Assembly (NCBI GenBank): GCA_026389315.1 | Contig: JAPLIC010000066.1 | Location: 22,815 to 86,814, forward strand | DNA length: 64,000 bases | Direction: 5' to 3' | Origin: Cyanobacteriota bacterium | GTDB lineage: Bacteria > Cyanobacteriota > Cyanobacteriia > PCC-6307 > Cyanobiaceae | Shown here: one piece after another, positions 28,994 to 37,776 of the stretch | How positions within the stretch are numbered: the first letter of the stretch is position 1 | Layout: each line of letters begins with the position of its first letter | Notes under the pieces: model-generated | What the model was told of the DNA's origin: nothing | The model's database searches: none | The model's input: only the letters and a program-made list of their open reading frames with translations | Made by a program: the position numbers and the translations under genes

Positions 28994-29893
28994 CAGGGTT
29001 TTCATCGCCAACGGCGCCAGCATCTGCACAACGCCCATCCCCGCGTTCAGCAACTGACTGCCCAGGCCATTGCCGCCGGGCGTTTTTTTGGCCGGGGCCT
29101 CCAGCTGATTGGCGGCCGCCGTCATCTGGGTGGCCGCTGCACTATCGCCGGCCTGTTGATACAGCCCAGCCGCCCAGCGCAGGTCCTTGGCGGCCATCTC
29201 GATGTTGCCCTGCTCGGTGCGGCAGATGCCCCGCGCCACCCAGGTGATCGCCGCCTCTGGTTGCTGGCGGAGCGCATCACCAAACAGCACTTCGGCCTCC
29301 TGGAAGCGGCCGGCTTCAGCGGCGGCCACCCCGGCGTTATGCAAGGCCGCGTAGCCCAGGCTGCCCGGTGCCGCCCCCCGCGCCTGCTGCCAATGGGTTT
29401 GCTCTAGGGCGCCGGCATCCAGCTGGGCGCCGCTGAGGTCGCTCTGGCGTAGATCGGTGCCCTCCAGCCGGGCGCCGCGCAGGTCCGCCCCCCGCAACGA
29501 GGCCCCCACCAGGCTGGTGAAACTCAGGTCCGCCCCTTGCAGTTGGGCGCCATCGAGCAGGGCGCCGCTGAGGTTGGCCCGTTTCAAGATCGCCGCTTGC
29601 AGGTCGGCATCCCGCAGTTCGGCATGCACCAGATCCGCATCCTGCAGCCGGCAACCCGGGCAGCGGCGCTGCTCCAAAAGGCGCATCAGATCGTCGTTGT
29701 TGGCCGCCCCGGCCGGTGCGCCTACCGCCAGCAGCAGTAGCCCCAGGGCCAGCGGGGCCATCTCCAAAGGGGCGTTCCCCAAAGGGGCAAACCCCAGTGG
29801 GGCGGCGCGGCGGCGGCGGGCGGGGCCTGCGGCGCGGCGGCGGGCGGTGCGGGGTGTGCTGCGCGTTGAAGTGGAATCCCTGTCGGCATCCAT
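28982..29893 (-). CDS. exported pentapeptide-repeat protein with TPR-like C-terminus
   Basis: The 303-residue protein has a basic, repetitive head (APLGFAPLGNAPLEMAPLAL) running into a signal-like segment. About 18 pentapeptide repeats follow (residues 75-170; LRDADLQAAILKRANLSGAL and RGADLRGARLEGTDLRQSDL), the A(D/N)LxX pattern that folds as a right-handed quadrilateral helix. CPGC just before the repeats is a possible redox or metal pair. The C-terminal part (AALHNAGVAAAEAGRFQEAE) looks like two or three TPR units. The function is unknown. Its stop lies inside the end of pilQ on the other strand. Confidence 0.85.
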   Translation of the reverse strand: MDADRDSTSTRSTPRTARRRAAGPARRRRAAPLGFAPLGNAPLEMAPLALGLLLLAVGAPAGAANNDDLMRLLEQRRCPGCRLQDADLVHAELRDADLQAAILKRANLSGALLDGAQLQGADLSFTSLVGASLRGADLRGARLEGTDLRQSDLSGAQLDAGALEQTHWQQARGAAPGSLGYAALHNAGVAAAEAGRFQEAEVLFGDALRQQPEAAITWVARGICRTEQGNIEMAAKDLRWAAGLYQQAGDSAAATQMTAAANQLEAPAKKTPGGNGLGSQLLNAGMGVVQMLAPLAMKTLSGL

Positions 29894-29956
29894 GGCACGG
29901 GCCCCTGCGGTTGTCTTGTTGTACTGCCGCTCCAGCCGCCCTGGCCAGGCCTTGGA

Positions 29957-31912
29957 TCAGGACGGCGACCGGCGCAATTGCCGCCGCAGGCTCTGGCCGC
30001 AACGCCCCAGGCGGGCCATCACCTGCCGCCGGGAGCCTTCAGGCCGGCCATAGCGCAACTGTTGCAGCAGGCCGACAAAATCCTCCAGCTCAGGACCCAG
30101 CAGGGGCCGGGCTTGCCGCAGGCGCCGGCCGAACTGGCTGACGGTTTCACCAGGCTGGGGCACCAGGCCGCTGCGGGCGCAGCTGCGCAGCAGTTGGTTC
30201 AGCTCCTGCTGCAGCCGGTCCCCCTCGCCCCGGCGCCGCAGCCAGCCGTAGGCCGCCAACCCCATCGTCAGGGTCATCGCCACAGCCCCGAGCAGCAGGG
30301 CCCCCGCCCAGTCGCGGTAGGGCCCCAGCAGGCGTTGCAGCAGCAGTTCCTGGCTGCGTTGGTCGAAGCCCAACCACCATTGCCCCCAGGCCAGATCCAG
30401 GCCCCACCACTGGCGGGCGATCCAGTCCAGGGGGCCAGCTGGGTCGGCGGCGGCAGCGGTGGCCGGCACCGAGGCGGATGTCGGGTCCCCCGGGGTCGGT
30501 CCCCCCAGCACCCAGAGGGTCGGATCCAGGCTGCGCCATCCCTCCCCTTCGATCCACACCTCGCTCCAGGCATGGGCATCGCTTTGGCGCAGGTCGAGGA
30601 AGGCCGATCCCCCCAGGGGCACCACCCAGGTACCGCCCCGATAGCCGCTCACCACCCGCGCCGGCACCCCCGCCGCCCGCATCAGGGCCGAGAGGGCGCT
30701 GGCGTAATGGCCGCAAAAGCCCTGCCGCCGCTCGAACAACAGCGCATCAAGGGGGGCGGTTTGGGGCAACAGGGGGTTGTTGAGGCTGTAGCGGAAACCC
30801 TGTTGCCTGAACCAGGTTTCGGCGAGGGCCACCGCCTTGGCGCCACTGGCCCTGTTGGCGCCGCTGGCCGTGTTGGGGCCGCCGCCGGCCGCCTGGCGGC
30901 GCCAGCCGGCCGCCAGGCTTTCCAGCCGGGGGTTGGTGCCGGCGGTCATCTGCAGGTCCTGGGCCGTGGGGGCCTGGCGGCGCCAGGCCGGCGCAGCGGG
31001 CTCGGCGGCAAGGCTATAGAGCTTGCGCATTCCCACGGACCCGACATAGCGCAACTGGCCCTGGCCATCGCGTTTGAGGTGGCGATCCAGCGGCAGTCCC
31101 TCGCCGCTCCAGGGCACCTCCGCAAAGTTGTTGGGTTCACTCAGCCACACCTGGGTGGCCCCCGGGGGTTGGGGGCCACCCAGGTTGGGGTCGGCGTCGA
31201 TGCCGCCACGGATCGCTTCGGGGTCGCGATCTCCAAAGGCTCCGGCACTGCCGGCATTGAGGCTGCGCCAGCTCTGGCCATCGAACTGGCCGTGCACGAG
31301 TACCCGCCAAAGCCGTTGCGAGGCCGGTGGCGGGCCGCCCCCGGGGAAGGCCACCCGGGCGGCGGGGCTGCGGTCCTGGGTCAAGGTGGCGATGGTGCCC
31401 GGCTCCAGGGTGGCGCTGAGTCCCGTGGTGGCGGCGGCGCCAAACTGCCCCAAGCCGCCCAGGTTGGTGAAGGGCCCCATCCGGGGAAACAACAGAAACA
31501 ACACCATGGCCATCGGCAGGGCCGCCAGCACCAGTTGGCCACTGCGGCTCAGCAGGGTGCCGAGATTGGTGATCCCCACCAGTTCCAGTTGCAGCAAACC
31601 CGCCAGGGCCACCAGAACGGCCAGTCCCTGCAGCAGGGTCGACCCCAGCTCCCCCCGCTGGGCCCCGAGCATGCCGGCGGTCACCAGTTGCAGCAGGCAC
31701 ACCAGCCGGTGCTCATGCCGTTGTTTGGCCTCCCGCAGTTTCAGTGCTGTCAGCAGCAGCAGGCTGAGGCTCAACCCGCCCAGCAGGCTGAAGGGGGCCA
31801 TCCCCCAGGCCGCAGCGGTCAACAGGCCCACGGCCAGCCAGGGCAACCAGCCGCCAGTCCCAACCGGGACCCGTCCCGCTTTCAAGGGCATAGCGCCAGC
31901 GCCTCCAGGCAA
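29957..31912 (-). CDS. TgpA-like membrane transglutaminase-family protein
   Basis: The 651-residue protein has about six N-terminal transmembrane segments (residues 15-170), a periplasmic transglutaminase-like domain and a last membrane helix (about 545-565) before a short cytoplasmic tail. The papain-like triad is visible: Cys in QGFCGHYASALSALMRAAGV, His in SDAHAWSEVWI and Asp in GWRSLDPTLW. This matches the DUF3488/TgpA family. It overlaps the DUF58 gene by about 30 bases, and MoxR is upstream; the trio moxR-DUF58-tgpA is a common conserved operon whose substrate is not established. Confidence 0.9.
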   Translation of the reverse strand: MPGGAGAMPLKAGRVPVGTGGWLPWLAVGLLTAAAWGMAPFSLLGGLSLSLLLLTALKLREAKQRHEHRLVCLLQLVTAGMLGAQRGELGSTLLQGLAVLVALAGLLQLELVGITNLGTLLSRSGQLVLAALPMAMVLFLLFPRMGPFTNLGGLGQFGAAATTGLSATLEPGTIATLTQDRSPAARVAFPGGGPPPASQRLWRVLVHGQFDGQSWRSLNAGSAGAFGDRDPEAIRGGIDADPNLGGPQPPGATQVWLSEPNNFAEVPWSGEGLPLDRHLKRDGQGQLRYVGSVGMRKLYSLAAEPAAPAWRRQAPTAQDLQMTAGTNPRLESLAAGWRRQAAGGGPNTASGANRASGAKAVALAETWFRQQGFRYSLNNPLLPQTAPLDALLFERRQGFCGHYASALSALMRAAGVPARVVSGYRGGTWVVPLGGSAFLDLRQSDAHAWSEVWIEGEGWRSLDPTLWVLGGPTPGDPTSASVPATAAAADPAGPLDWIARQWWGLDLAWGQWWLGFDQRSQELLLQRLLGPYRDWAGALLLGAVAMTLTMGLAAYGWLRRRGEGDRLQQELNQLLRSCARSGLVPQPGETVSQFGRRLRQARPLLGPELEDFVGLLQQLRYGRPEGSRRQVMARLGRCGQSLRRQLRRSPS

Positions 31913-32862
31913 CGATCGCGGTGGCTGTTGCCCCGATCCGGGGCGATCTGCAGTCCGTTCAACGCCAAGCCATAACTCTGGCCCTGGCGGTGCAATTGGC
32001 AGAGACGATCACAAACATGCTCCAGGGCCTGCTCCCGGGGCACGGCCGGATCCGGCGCCAACAGGGAAGGTTCCAAGCGCGGGTCCTGAAACCGCTTGGT
32101 CTGGGCGCCCCGCCCCTGGGCCAATAGCTTCCAAGCCATGCGGCTGCTGCTGTCGCCGCGGCGGTGGGGGCGTAAATCCTGCCATTCCTCACTGCCATCG
32201 CCGGCCAGGGCCCCGGCTGCGGCCGTCTTTTCGCGCCAATCGGCCATGGGCACCTGGCGCACCGGGCCCGGATTCTGGGCGGGATAAACAAGCTGCCCGG
32301 CGGGAAGCTGCCAGCGACTCCAGCAGACAAACAGCCCCAGGGGGGCGGTGGTCTGCAATCTCAGCTTGCCGGGCCGCTGCCAGCCTCGCTGCTGGGGGGT
32401 CCAGGCCAAGGCCATCTGGTGCTCGCCTGGGCCGAGGCTGCCCACACCATGGAAGGCACCGGGCCCCAGGCGCCATTCCAGGCCCTCACAGGCGGTTTTG
32501 ACCCGCACAATCAGCGGATAGGCGGCGGTTGCCCCCGCGAAGGCCGGTTCCGGTTGGGCGCAGCGCACCTCGAGGCCATCCAGCTGGCCATGGGTCAGAT
32601 GCAGGCTCAACAACTGCAAGGCAAACATCACAAAGCTGAGCAGCAGCGGTCCGTTGGTCTGGGTCTGGATGCCCACCAATTGCAATAGCAGGCCCCCCCC
32701 AAGCCAGAGCCAGCCGAAACCGGTGGGCACGATGTAGAGGTTGCGCAGGCCCAGCTTCAACACCTCCCCCTGCTGCGCCGCCGGCAGCCAGCGGGACAGC
32801 TGCTGCTCAAGCCGGTGGGGGAGGGTTTGCTGGGGTGGTGCTGCAACTTCCATTGGCGTCAC
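31882..32862 (-). CDS. DUF58 domain membrane protein
   Basis: The 326-residue protein has two closely spaced hydrophobic segments near residues 45-85 (FGWLWLGGGLLLQLVGIQT) and the DUF58 core motif around EWQDLRPHRRGDSSSRMAWK, followed by LAQGRGAQTKRFQDP. DUF58 proteins resemble von Willebrand A domains and are regularly paired with MoxR ATPases, which are thought to act on them as chaperone or metal-insertion partners. It is the middle gene of moxR-DUF58-tgpA: the moxR stop is seven bases upstream of its start, and its end overlaps tgpA. Confidence 0.88.
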   Translation of the reverse strand: MTPMEVAAPPQQTLPHRLEQQLSRWLPAAQQGEVLKLGLRNLYIVPTGFGWLWLGGGLLLQLVGIQTQTNGPLLLSFVMFALQLLSLHLTHGQLDGLEVRCAQPEPAFAGATAAYPLIVRVKTACEGLEWRLGPGAFHGVGSLGPGEHQMALAWTPQQRGWQRPGKLRLQTTAPLGLFVCWSRWQLPAGQLVYPAQNPGPVRQVPMADWREKTAAAGALAGDGSEEWQDLRPHRRGDSSSRMAWKLLAQGRGAQTKRFQDPRLEPSLLAPDPAVPREQALEHVCDRLCQLHRQGQSYGLALNGLQIAPDRGNSHRDRCLEALALCP

Positions 32863-32869
32863 ATTGGGG

Positions 32870-33784
32870 TCAGCGCAGGCCGCCTGCGGCGCCCAGCAGT
32901 CGGCTGCTCAGGGTTGCCTCGCCCCGGATCTGGCCGCCATCGAGGCGGTGTTCGCAGACGGGGGTCAACACCGCCTGCACATCCTCCGGCAGCACATGGT
33001 CCCGCCCGGCGATCAGGCTCCAGGCCCGTGCCGCCGCCAGCAGGGCCAACCCGGCCCGCGGCGAGAGGGGCAGGCCCGGCCGGCCGCTGTCCCTGCTGCG
33101 GGCCAGCAAATCGAGCACATAATCGAGCAGGGCTGGGCTGGTGTGCACCGTCTGGACCTGCTGTTGCAGCGCCTGCAGGTGGGCCGGGCTGAGCTCGCTG
33201 GCCAACTGGGCCGCCTTGAGCGCCTGGCCCTGCAACAGGGCCCGCTCCGCGTCCCGGGCCGGAAAACCCAGGTTCAAGCGCATCAAGAAGCGATCCAGCT
33301 GGGATTCGGGCAGGGGCGCGGTGCCGCCCTGGTCAAGGCCGTTCTGGGTGGCGATCACCAGGAAGGGCTCGGGCAACGGGTGGCTGACGCCATCAACGCT
33401 CACCCGTCCGTTGGCCATCGCCTCCAACAGGGCGCTTTGGGTGCGGGGGCTGGCCCGGTTGATTTCATCGGCGAGCAGCACCTGGCTGAACAGGGGACCG
33501 GGGTGAAAGTCGAAACGGCTGCGCTGGCTGTCAAACACATTCAGCCCGGTCAGATCCGCCGGCAGCAAATCACTGGTGAAGCTCACCCGGCGAAAGTCCA
33601 GGCCAAACCCCCGGGCCAGGGCTTCCGCCAGGCTGGTTTTGCCGGTGCCGGGCAGATCTTCCAACAGCAGATGGCCCCGGGCCAGCAAACAGGCCAGGGC
33701 CAGTTTCACCTGGTGCTCCTTGCCCAGCAGCACCTGCCCGATGGCCGCAATCAGCGCTTGAATAGGGGAATCCATCGCGCCCAT
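32870..33784 (-). CDS. MoxR-family AAA+ ATPase
   Basis: The 304-residue protein has Walker A in LEDLPGTGKTSLAEALARGF, the MoxR signature FTSDLLPADLTGLNVFDSQ, Walker B and sensor segments in LLADEINRASPRTQSALLEA and VIATQNGLDQGG, and the C-terminal lid (SPRAGLALLAAARAWSLIAG). MoxR ATPases act as chaperones for VWA-domain partners such as the DUF58 protein encoded immediately downstream. The start near 33784 lies about 80 bases from the divergent aminotransferase gene, so the promoter of the three-gene operon must sit in that gap. Confidence 0.93.
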   Translation of the reverse strand: MGAMDSPIQALIAAIGQVLLGKEHQVKLALACLLARGHLLLEDLPGTGKTSLAEALARGFGLDFRRVSFTSDLLPADLTGLNVFDSQRSRFDFHPGPLFSQVLLADEINRASPRTQSALLEAMANGRVSVDGVSHPLPEPFLVIATQNGLDQGGTAPLPESQLDRFLMRLNLGFPARDAERALLQGQALKAAQLASELSPAHLQALQQQVQTVHTSPALLDYVLDLLARSRDSGRPGLPLSPRAGLALLAAARAWSLIAGRDHVLPEDVQAVLTPVCEHRLDGGQIRGEATLSSRLLGAAGGLR

Positions 33785-33867
33785 CCCCCTGTTTTAGTTG
33801 CATTTGGCTTGGCCCCGTGCCCCAGCCTTGCCACTGATTGAATCACAGACCTTGCGAGGCCAGGGGC

Positions 33868-34989
33868 GTGAACCATCAAATCGCCCCCCACGGGGGCAAT
33901 CCCCACGGGGGCAACCGGTTGGCCGTGGCCCGGCGCCTTGGTTGCCGGCCCGATCAGTTGCTGGAAGCCAGTGCCTCCCTGGTGCCCTTCGGTCCGCCCG
34001 CCAGCGTGCGTCGCAGCCTGCGCCGGGCCCTGGCCGGTGCGGCGATCAGGGATTATCCCGACCGGGAACACCAGGCGCTGTGCCAGGCGATCGCCCAGCG
34101 CCATGGCTTGGAGCCGGCGATGGTGCTGCCCGGCAATGGCGCCGCCGAGCTGTTCACCTGGGTCGGCCGCGATGCGGCCCGGACCGGCATCAGCCTGCTG
34201 CCGGTTCCTGGTTTCGCCGATTACCGGCGGGCGTTGGCTTGCTGGCAGGGAGCCTGGCGGCCCCTGCCCCTGCCCCTGCGCTGGTCGGGGCCCTTCCCCC
34301 AGCCCTTTCCAGCGCCCACCGAAGCCGACCTGGCCGAGGCCGACGTGGTGTGGATCACCAATCCCCACAACCCGACTGGCCAGCTCTGGAGCCGGGAGTC
34401 CCTGGTGCCCCTGCTGGAGCGTTTCGCGTTGGTGATTGTGGATGAGGCTTTTTTGCCTTTGGTGCCCGGCGGCGAGGCCCAATCGCTGCTGCCTTGGGTG
34501 GGCCGCTGCCCAGGCCTGGTGGTGATCCGCAGCCTCACCAAACTGGCGGCGATTCCGGGGTTGCGGCTCGGCTATGCCCTGGCGGATCCCGAACGCCTGG
34601 CCCGCTGGGCCGCCTGGCGCGACCCCTGGCCCGTCAACGGCCTGGCGACGGCGGCGGGGGTGGCCCTGATGGCTGATCGCGCCTGGGACCAGCGCGTGCA
34701 GGGCTGGCTGGCGCGGGAAGGCCCCTGGCTGGCTGGGGAGTTGGCCCAACTGCCGGGCCTGGTGCCGATGGCATCGGCGGCCAATTTTCTGCTGGTGCGC
34801 GGTGAGCGGGCTGGCCAGCCCTGCTCTCTCGACGGCCTGCGCCTGGCCCTGGAGCAGTGCCACCGGATTCTGGTGCGGGATTGCCGCTCATTTGCGGGGC
34901 TGGGTGAAAGCTGGCTGCGGCTGGCGGTGCTGGATCGCCGCGGCAACCGGCGCCTGCTTGGCGCCCTGGCCCAGGAGCTGGGGGGCTGA
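33868..34989 (+). CDS. CobC/CobD-like PLP-dependent aminotransferase/decarboxylase (class I/II fold)
   Basis: The 373-residue protein is a fold-type I PLP enzyme: LPGNGAAELFTWVGRDAARTG, the Asn segment WITNPHNPTGQLW, Asp in VIVDEAFLPLVPGG, the Schiff-base Lys in IRSLTKLAAIPGLRLGYALA and a C-terminal Arg region (FLLVRGERAGQPC). It most resembles L-threonine-O-3-phosphate decarboxylase (CobC/CobD) of cobalamin side-chain synthesis, though histidinol-phosphate aminotransferase is the near alternative. The start is a GTG at 33868. Its first codons are a palindromic repeat (CCCCACGGGGGCAA twice) encoding PHGGNPHGGN. It is divergent from moxR and convergent with alaS. Confidence 0.8.
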   Translation: MNHQIAPHGGNPHGGNRLAVARRLGCRPDQLLEASASLVPFGPPASVRRSLRRALAGAAIRDYPDREHQALCQAIAQRHGLEPAMVLPGNGAAELFTWVGRDAARTGISLLPVPGFADYRRALACWQGAWRPLPLPLRWSGPFPQPFPAPTEADLAEADVVWITNPHNPTGQLWSRESLVPLLERFALVIVDEAFLPLVPGGEAQSLLPWVGRCPGLVVIRSLTKLAAIPGLRLGYALADPERLARWAAWRDPWPVNGLATAAGVALMADRAWDQRVQGWLAREGPWLAGELAQLPGLVPMASAANFLLVRGERAGQPCSLDGLRLALEQCHRILVRDCRSFAGLGESWLRLAVLDRRGNRRLLGALAQELGG

Positions 34990-35019
34990 AGGGGAAGCTC
35001 CGCTTCAGACCATTTGGCC

Positions 35020-35125
35020 CGCTTCAGGCCCTTGGGGCCTCAGCCCTTGGAGCCGAGGCCCCCAAGGGCAGTTTCAAGCCCCAAGGGCCGAGGCCTCAAG
35101 GGCCAAGGCCCCTAGGGCCGCCTTC
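35020..35125. repeat. cluster of GC-rich palindromic repeats at the alaS 3' end
   Basis: This stretch is built from short interrupted palindromes of the type GGCCCTTGGGGCC, GCCCCAAGGGC and GGCCAAGGCC. It covers the convergent gap between the aminotransferase and alaS and the last codons of alaS. Similar units occur at 21550-21598, 29757-29805 and 33880-33915. Confidence 0.6.
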
Positions 35126-37776
35126 AGGTCGCTGCCGGCTTGCTGCAGGGCCCCATCCAGGGCAGCGCCATCCTTGCCACCGGCCTGGGCCAGGTTGGGG
35201 CGGCCGCCACCACCGCCGCCGCAGGCCTTGGCCACGCCGGCGATAAAGGCCCCCGCCTTGGAGCCGGCGGCGACCACCGCCGCACCGAAGGCCGCCGCCA
35301 GCACCACCTTGCTCCCATCGGCCGGGTCGGGCAGGCCCCCCAGCACCACGGCGGCATTGCTGCCCAGTTGCTCCTGCAGTTGCTGGGCCGCCGTCTGCAG
35401 GTCGCCGCCTTCAACCCCATCAAGACGCGCCACCAGCAGTTGGCAGGCGCCGCTGCCTTCGGCCCGGCTGATCAGGGCCGCCGCCTTGGCTCTCGCCAAC
35501 TCGGCCTGGGCCGCCGCCAGGGCCTTGCCGGTGGCCTTGAGTTCGTCCTGCAGGGCCAACACCCGCTCAACGATCTCGCCCGGTTGGGCCTTGAAGCGGT
35601 CCCCCAGGGTTTTGACCACCGCCTCCCGCTCGTTGAGGTAGCCGAGCACCGCCGGTCCGGCCACCGCTTCGATGCGGCGGATGCCGGCGGCCACCCCCGA
35701 TTCGCTGATGATCTTGAACAGGCCGATCTCGGCGGTGCTGGCCACGTGGGTGCCGCCGCACAGCTCCATCGAGACTCCGGGAACATCCACCACCCGCACC
35801 ACCTCGCCGTACTTTTCGCCAAACATGGCCACGGCACCGGCGGCCCGGGCCTGGTCGATCGCCATTTCGGCCACCTGCAGGGCGTGGCCCTCGCTGATCC
35901 AGCCGTTGATCAGGGTTTCGATAGTGATCAGTTCTTGGGCCGTGACAGCCCGGGGGCAGTGGAAATCAAAGCGCAGGCGGTCGAAATCCACCAACGATCC
36001 GGCCTGGGCGATGGCCGGATCCACCACCTGCTTGAGGGCCGCCTGCAGCAGGTGGGTGGCCGTGTGGTTGGCCTGGGCGCGGCGGCGGCAGGCGGGATCG
36101 ACGCGGGCCAGCACCACATCGCCCACGGCCAACTGCCCCCGCTGCAGCTGGCCGCTGTGCACGAACACACTGCGGTTGCGGCTGACGACCTCAATCGCCA
36201 CCAGCAGGCCGTCGCCATCCCCGCCCTGGCCGATCAACAGGCCCCGATCCCCCACCTGGCCGCCGCCTTCGCCGTAGAAAGGCGTTGTATCGAGCACAAT
36301 CTGGAGCTCGTCTCCGGCTGTGGCCCGTTCGGCGGCCGATCCATTGACCACCAGGGCCAGTACACAGCTGGCCTGCTCCAGTTGGCTGTAGCCGGCGAAC
36401 TGGGTGGCCGCCAGGGCGCCGGCCACCTGCTCGATCGCCCCCTGCACGGTCAGATCGAGGCTGACGGCGGCAGCCTTGGCCCGCTGCCGCTGGGCCGCCA
36501 TCGCCGCCTCAAAGCCGGCCAGGTCCACCGTCAGGCCGTGCTCTTCGGCGATCTCCTCGGTGAGCTCCAGGGGGAAGCCATAGGTGTCGTAAAGCTCAAA
36601 AGCCTGCTCACCACTGATCTGAGCCGGCTGGGCCGCCAGCACATCGGCCAGCAGTTTTTCACCCCGCTCCAGGGTTTCCAGGAAGCGGGCCTCCTCCCGA
36701 TTCAGCTCCGCCAGAATGGCCTCGCGACGCTCCAGCAGCAGGGGGAAGGCCTCGGCCATCAGGGCGATGGCCCCTGCGCCCATCGAGCCCAGAAAGGGCT
36801 TGTCGATGCCAAGCAAGCGGCCATGGCGCACCACCCGCCGCAGCAGCCGCCGCAGGATGTAGCCGCGGCCAAGGTTGGAGGCGCTGACCCCATCGGCGAT
36901 CAGCTGGGTGATGGCGCGGCTGTGGTCGCCGATCACCTTGAGGCTGGTGCGGCCGGCTGCGTTGAGGTTTTGGTAATCAACCCCAGCCAATTGGGCAGCC
37001 TGCTCAATGAGTGGATAGATCAGATCGGTTTCGTAATTATTGCTCACCCCCTGCAAGATCTGGGCCATGCGCTCTAGGCCCATGCCGGTATCAATGCTGC
37101 GGTTGGCCAGGGGCGTCAGCTGGCCCTCGGCGTCCCGGTTGTATTGCATGAAGACCAGATTGTAAAACTCGATGAAGCGGCTGTCGTCTTCTAGATCGAT
37201 CGTCTCAGCACCCAGTTCTGGTTTGAAGTCGTAGTAAATTTCCGAGCAGGGGCCGCAGGGTCCCGTGGGCCCCGAAGCCCAGAAATTATCGGCCTCATCC
37301 ATGCGGATGATGCGCCGTGGATCGACGCCCACCTCATCACGCCAGATGGCAGCGGCCTCGTCATCTTCACGAAAGACGCTGACGACCAGATTGTTGGCTT
37401 TGAGGCCGAAAACCTGGGTGCTGAGTTCCCAGGCCCAGGCGATGGCCTGGGCTTTGAAATAGTCGCCAAACGAAAAGTTGCCCAACATCTCGAAGTAGGT
37501 GTGGTGCCGCGCCGTGCGACCCACGTTCTCGATGTCATTGGTGCGGATGCATTTCTGGCTGCTGGTGGCCCGGGCCGCCGGCCGCTGCTGCTGCCCCAGA
37601 AACACCGGTTTGAAGGGCAGCATGCCGGCGATGGTCAGCAGCACCGTGGGGTCCTCCGGCACCAGGGAGGCGCTGGCGATGCGCCGGTGCTCCCGGGCTT
37701 CGTAGAAGCGCAGGAAGGCCTCGCGGATCTCGGCACCGGAGCGGGGGCGGGGGCCGGAGGGGGAGGCGGCGGTCAT
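35074..37776 (-). CDS. alaS: alanyl-tRNA synthetase
   Basis: AlaRS charges tRNA-Ala and edits Ser/Gly errors. From the ATG at 37776 (MTAASPSGPRPRSGAEIREA) the protein is 900 residues, close to the family norm. It has the class II catalytic core (SASLVPEDPTVLLTIAGMLP, TSSQKCIRTNDIENVGRTAR, FEMLGNFSFGDYF), the editing-domain zinc motifs ANHTATHLLQAAL and CGGTHV, and the C-Ala domain near the end. The open frame upstream is low-complexity. The ATG overlaps the stop of the upstream cyclase gene by four bases. The last codons lie in GC-rich palindromic repeats that add an Ala/Leu/Gly tail. Confidence 0.97.
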   Translation of the reverse strand: MTAASPSGPRPRSGAEIREAFLRFYEAREHRRIASASLVPEDPTVLLTIAGMLPFKPVFLGQQQRPAARATSSQKCIRTNDIENVGRTARHHTYFEMLGNFSFGDYFKAQAIAWAWELSTQVFGLKANNLVVSVFREDDEAAAIWRDEVGVDPRRIIRMDEADNFWASGPTGPCGPCSEIYYDFKPELGAETIDLEDDSRFIEFYNLVFMQYNRDAEGQLTPLANRSIDTGMGLERMAQILQGVSNNYETDLIYPLIEQAAQLAGVDYQNLNAAGRTSLKVIGDHSRAITQLIADGVSASNLGRGYILRRLLRRVVRHGRLLGIDKPFLGSMGAGAIALMAEAFPLLLERREAILAELNREEARFLETLERGEKLLADVLAAQPAQISGEQAFELYDTYGFPLELTEEIAEEHGLTVDLAGFEAAMAAQRQRAKAAAVSLDLTVQGAIEQVAGALAATQFAGYSQLEQASCVLALVVNGSAAERATAGDELQIVLDTTPFYGEGGGQVGDRGLLIGQGGDGDGLLVAIEVVSRNRSVFVHSGQLQRGQLAVGDVVLARVDPACRRRAQANHTATHLLQAALKQVVDPAIAQAGSLVDFDRLRFDFHCPRAVTAQELITIETLINGWISEGHALQVAEMAIDQARAAGAVAMFGEKYGEVVRVVDVPGVSMELCGGTHVASTAEIGLFKIISESGVAAGIRRIEAVAGPAVLGYLNEREAVVKTLGDRFKAQPGEIVERVLALQDELKATGKALAAAQAELARAKAAALISRAEGSGACQLLVARLDGVEGGDLQTAAQQLQEQLGSNAAVVLGGLPDPADGSKVVLAAAFGAAVVAAGSKAGAFIAGVAKACGGGGGGRPNLAQAGGKDGAALDGALQQAGSDLKAALGALALEASALGA

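Noticed and set aside
29978..31975. Long plus-strand open frame opposite the TgpA-like gene
   Set aside because: Gln/Pro/Ala/Gly-rich nonsense typical of the complement of GC-rich coding DNA; the minus-strand gene has a full catalytic triad.
35140..37077. 645-codon plus-strand open frame opposite alaS
   Set aside because: Shadow of alaS; no recognisable domain.
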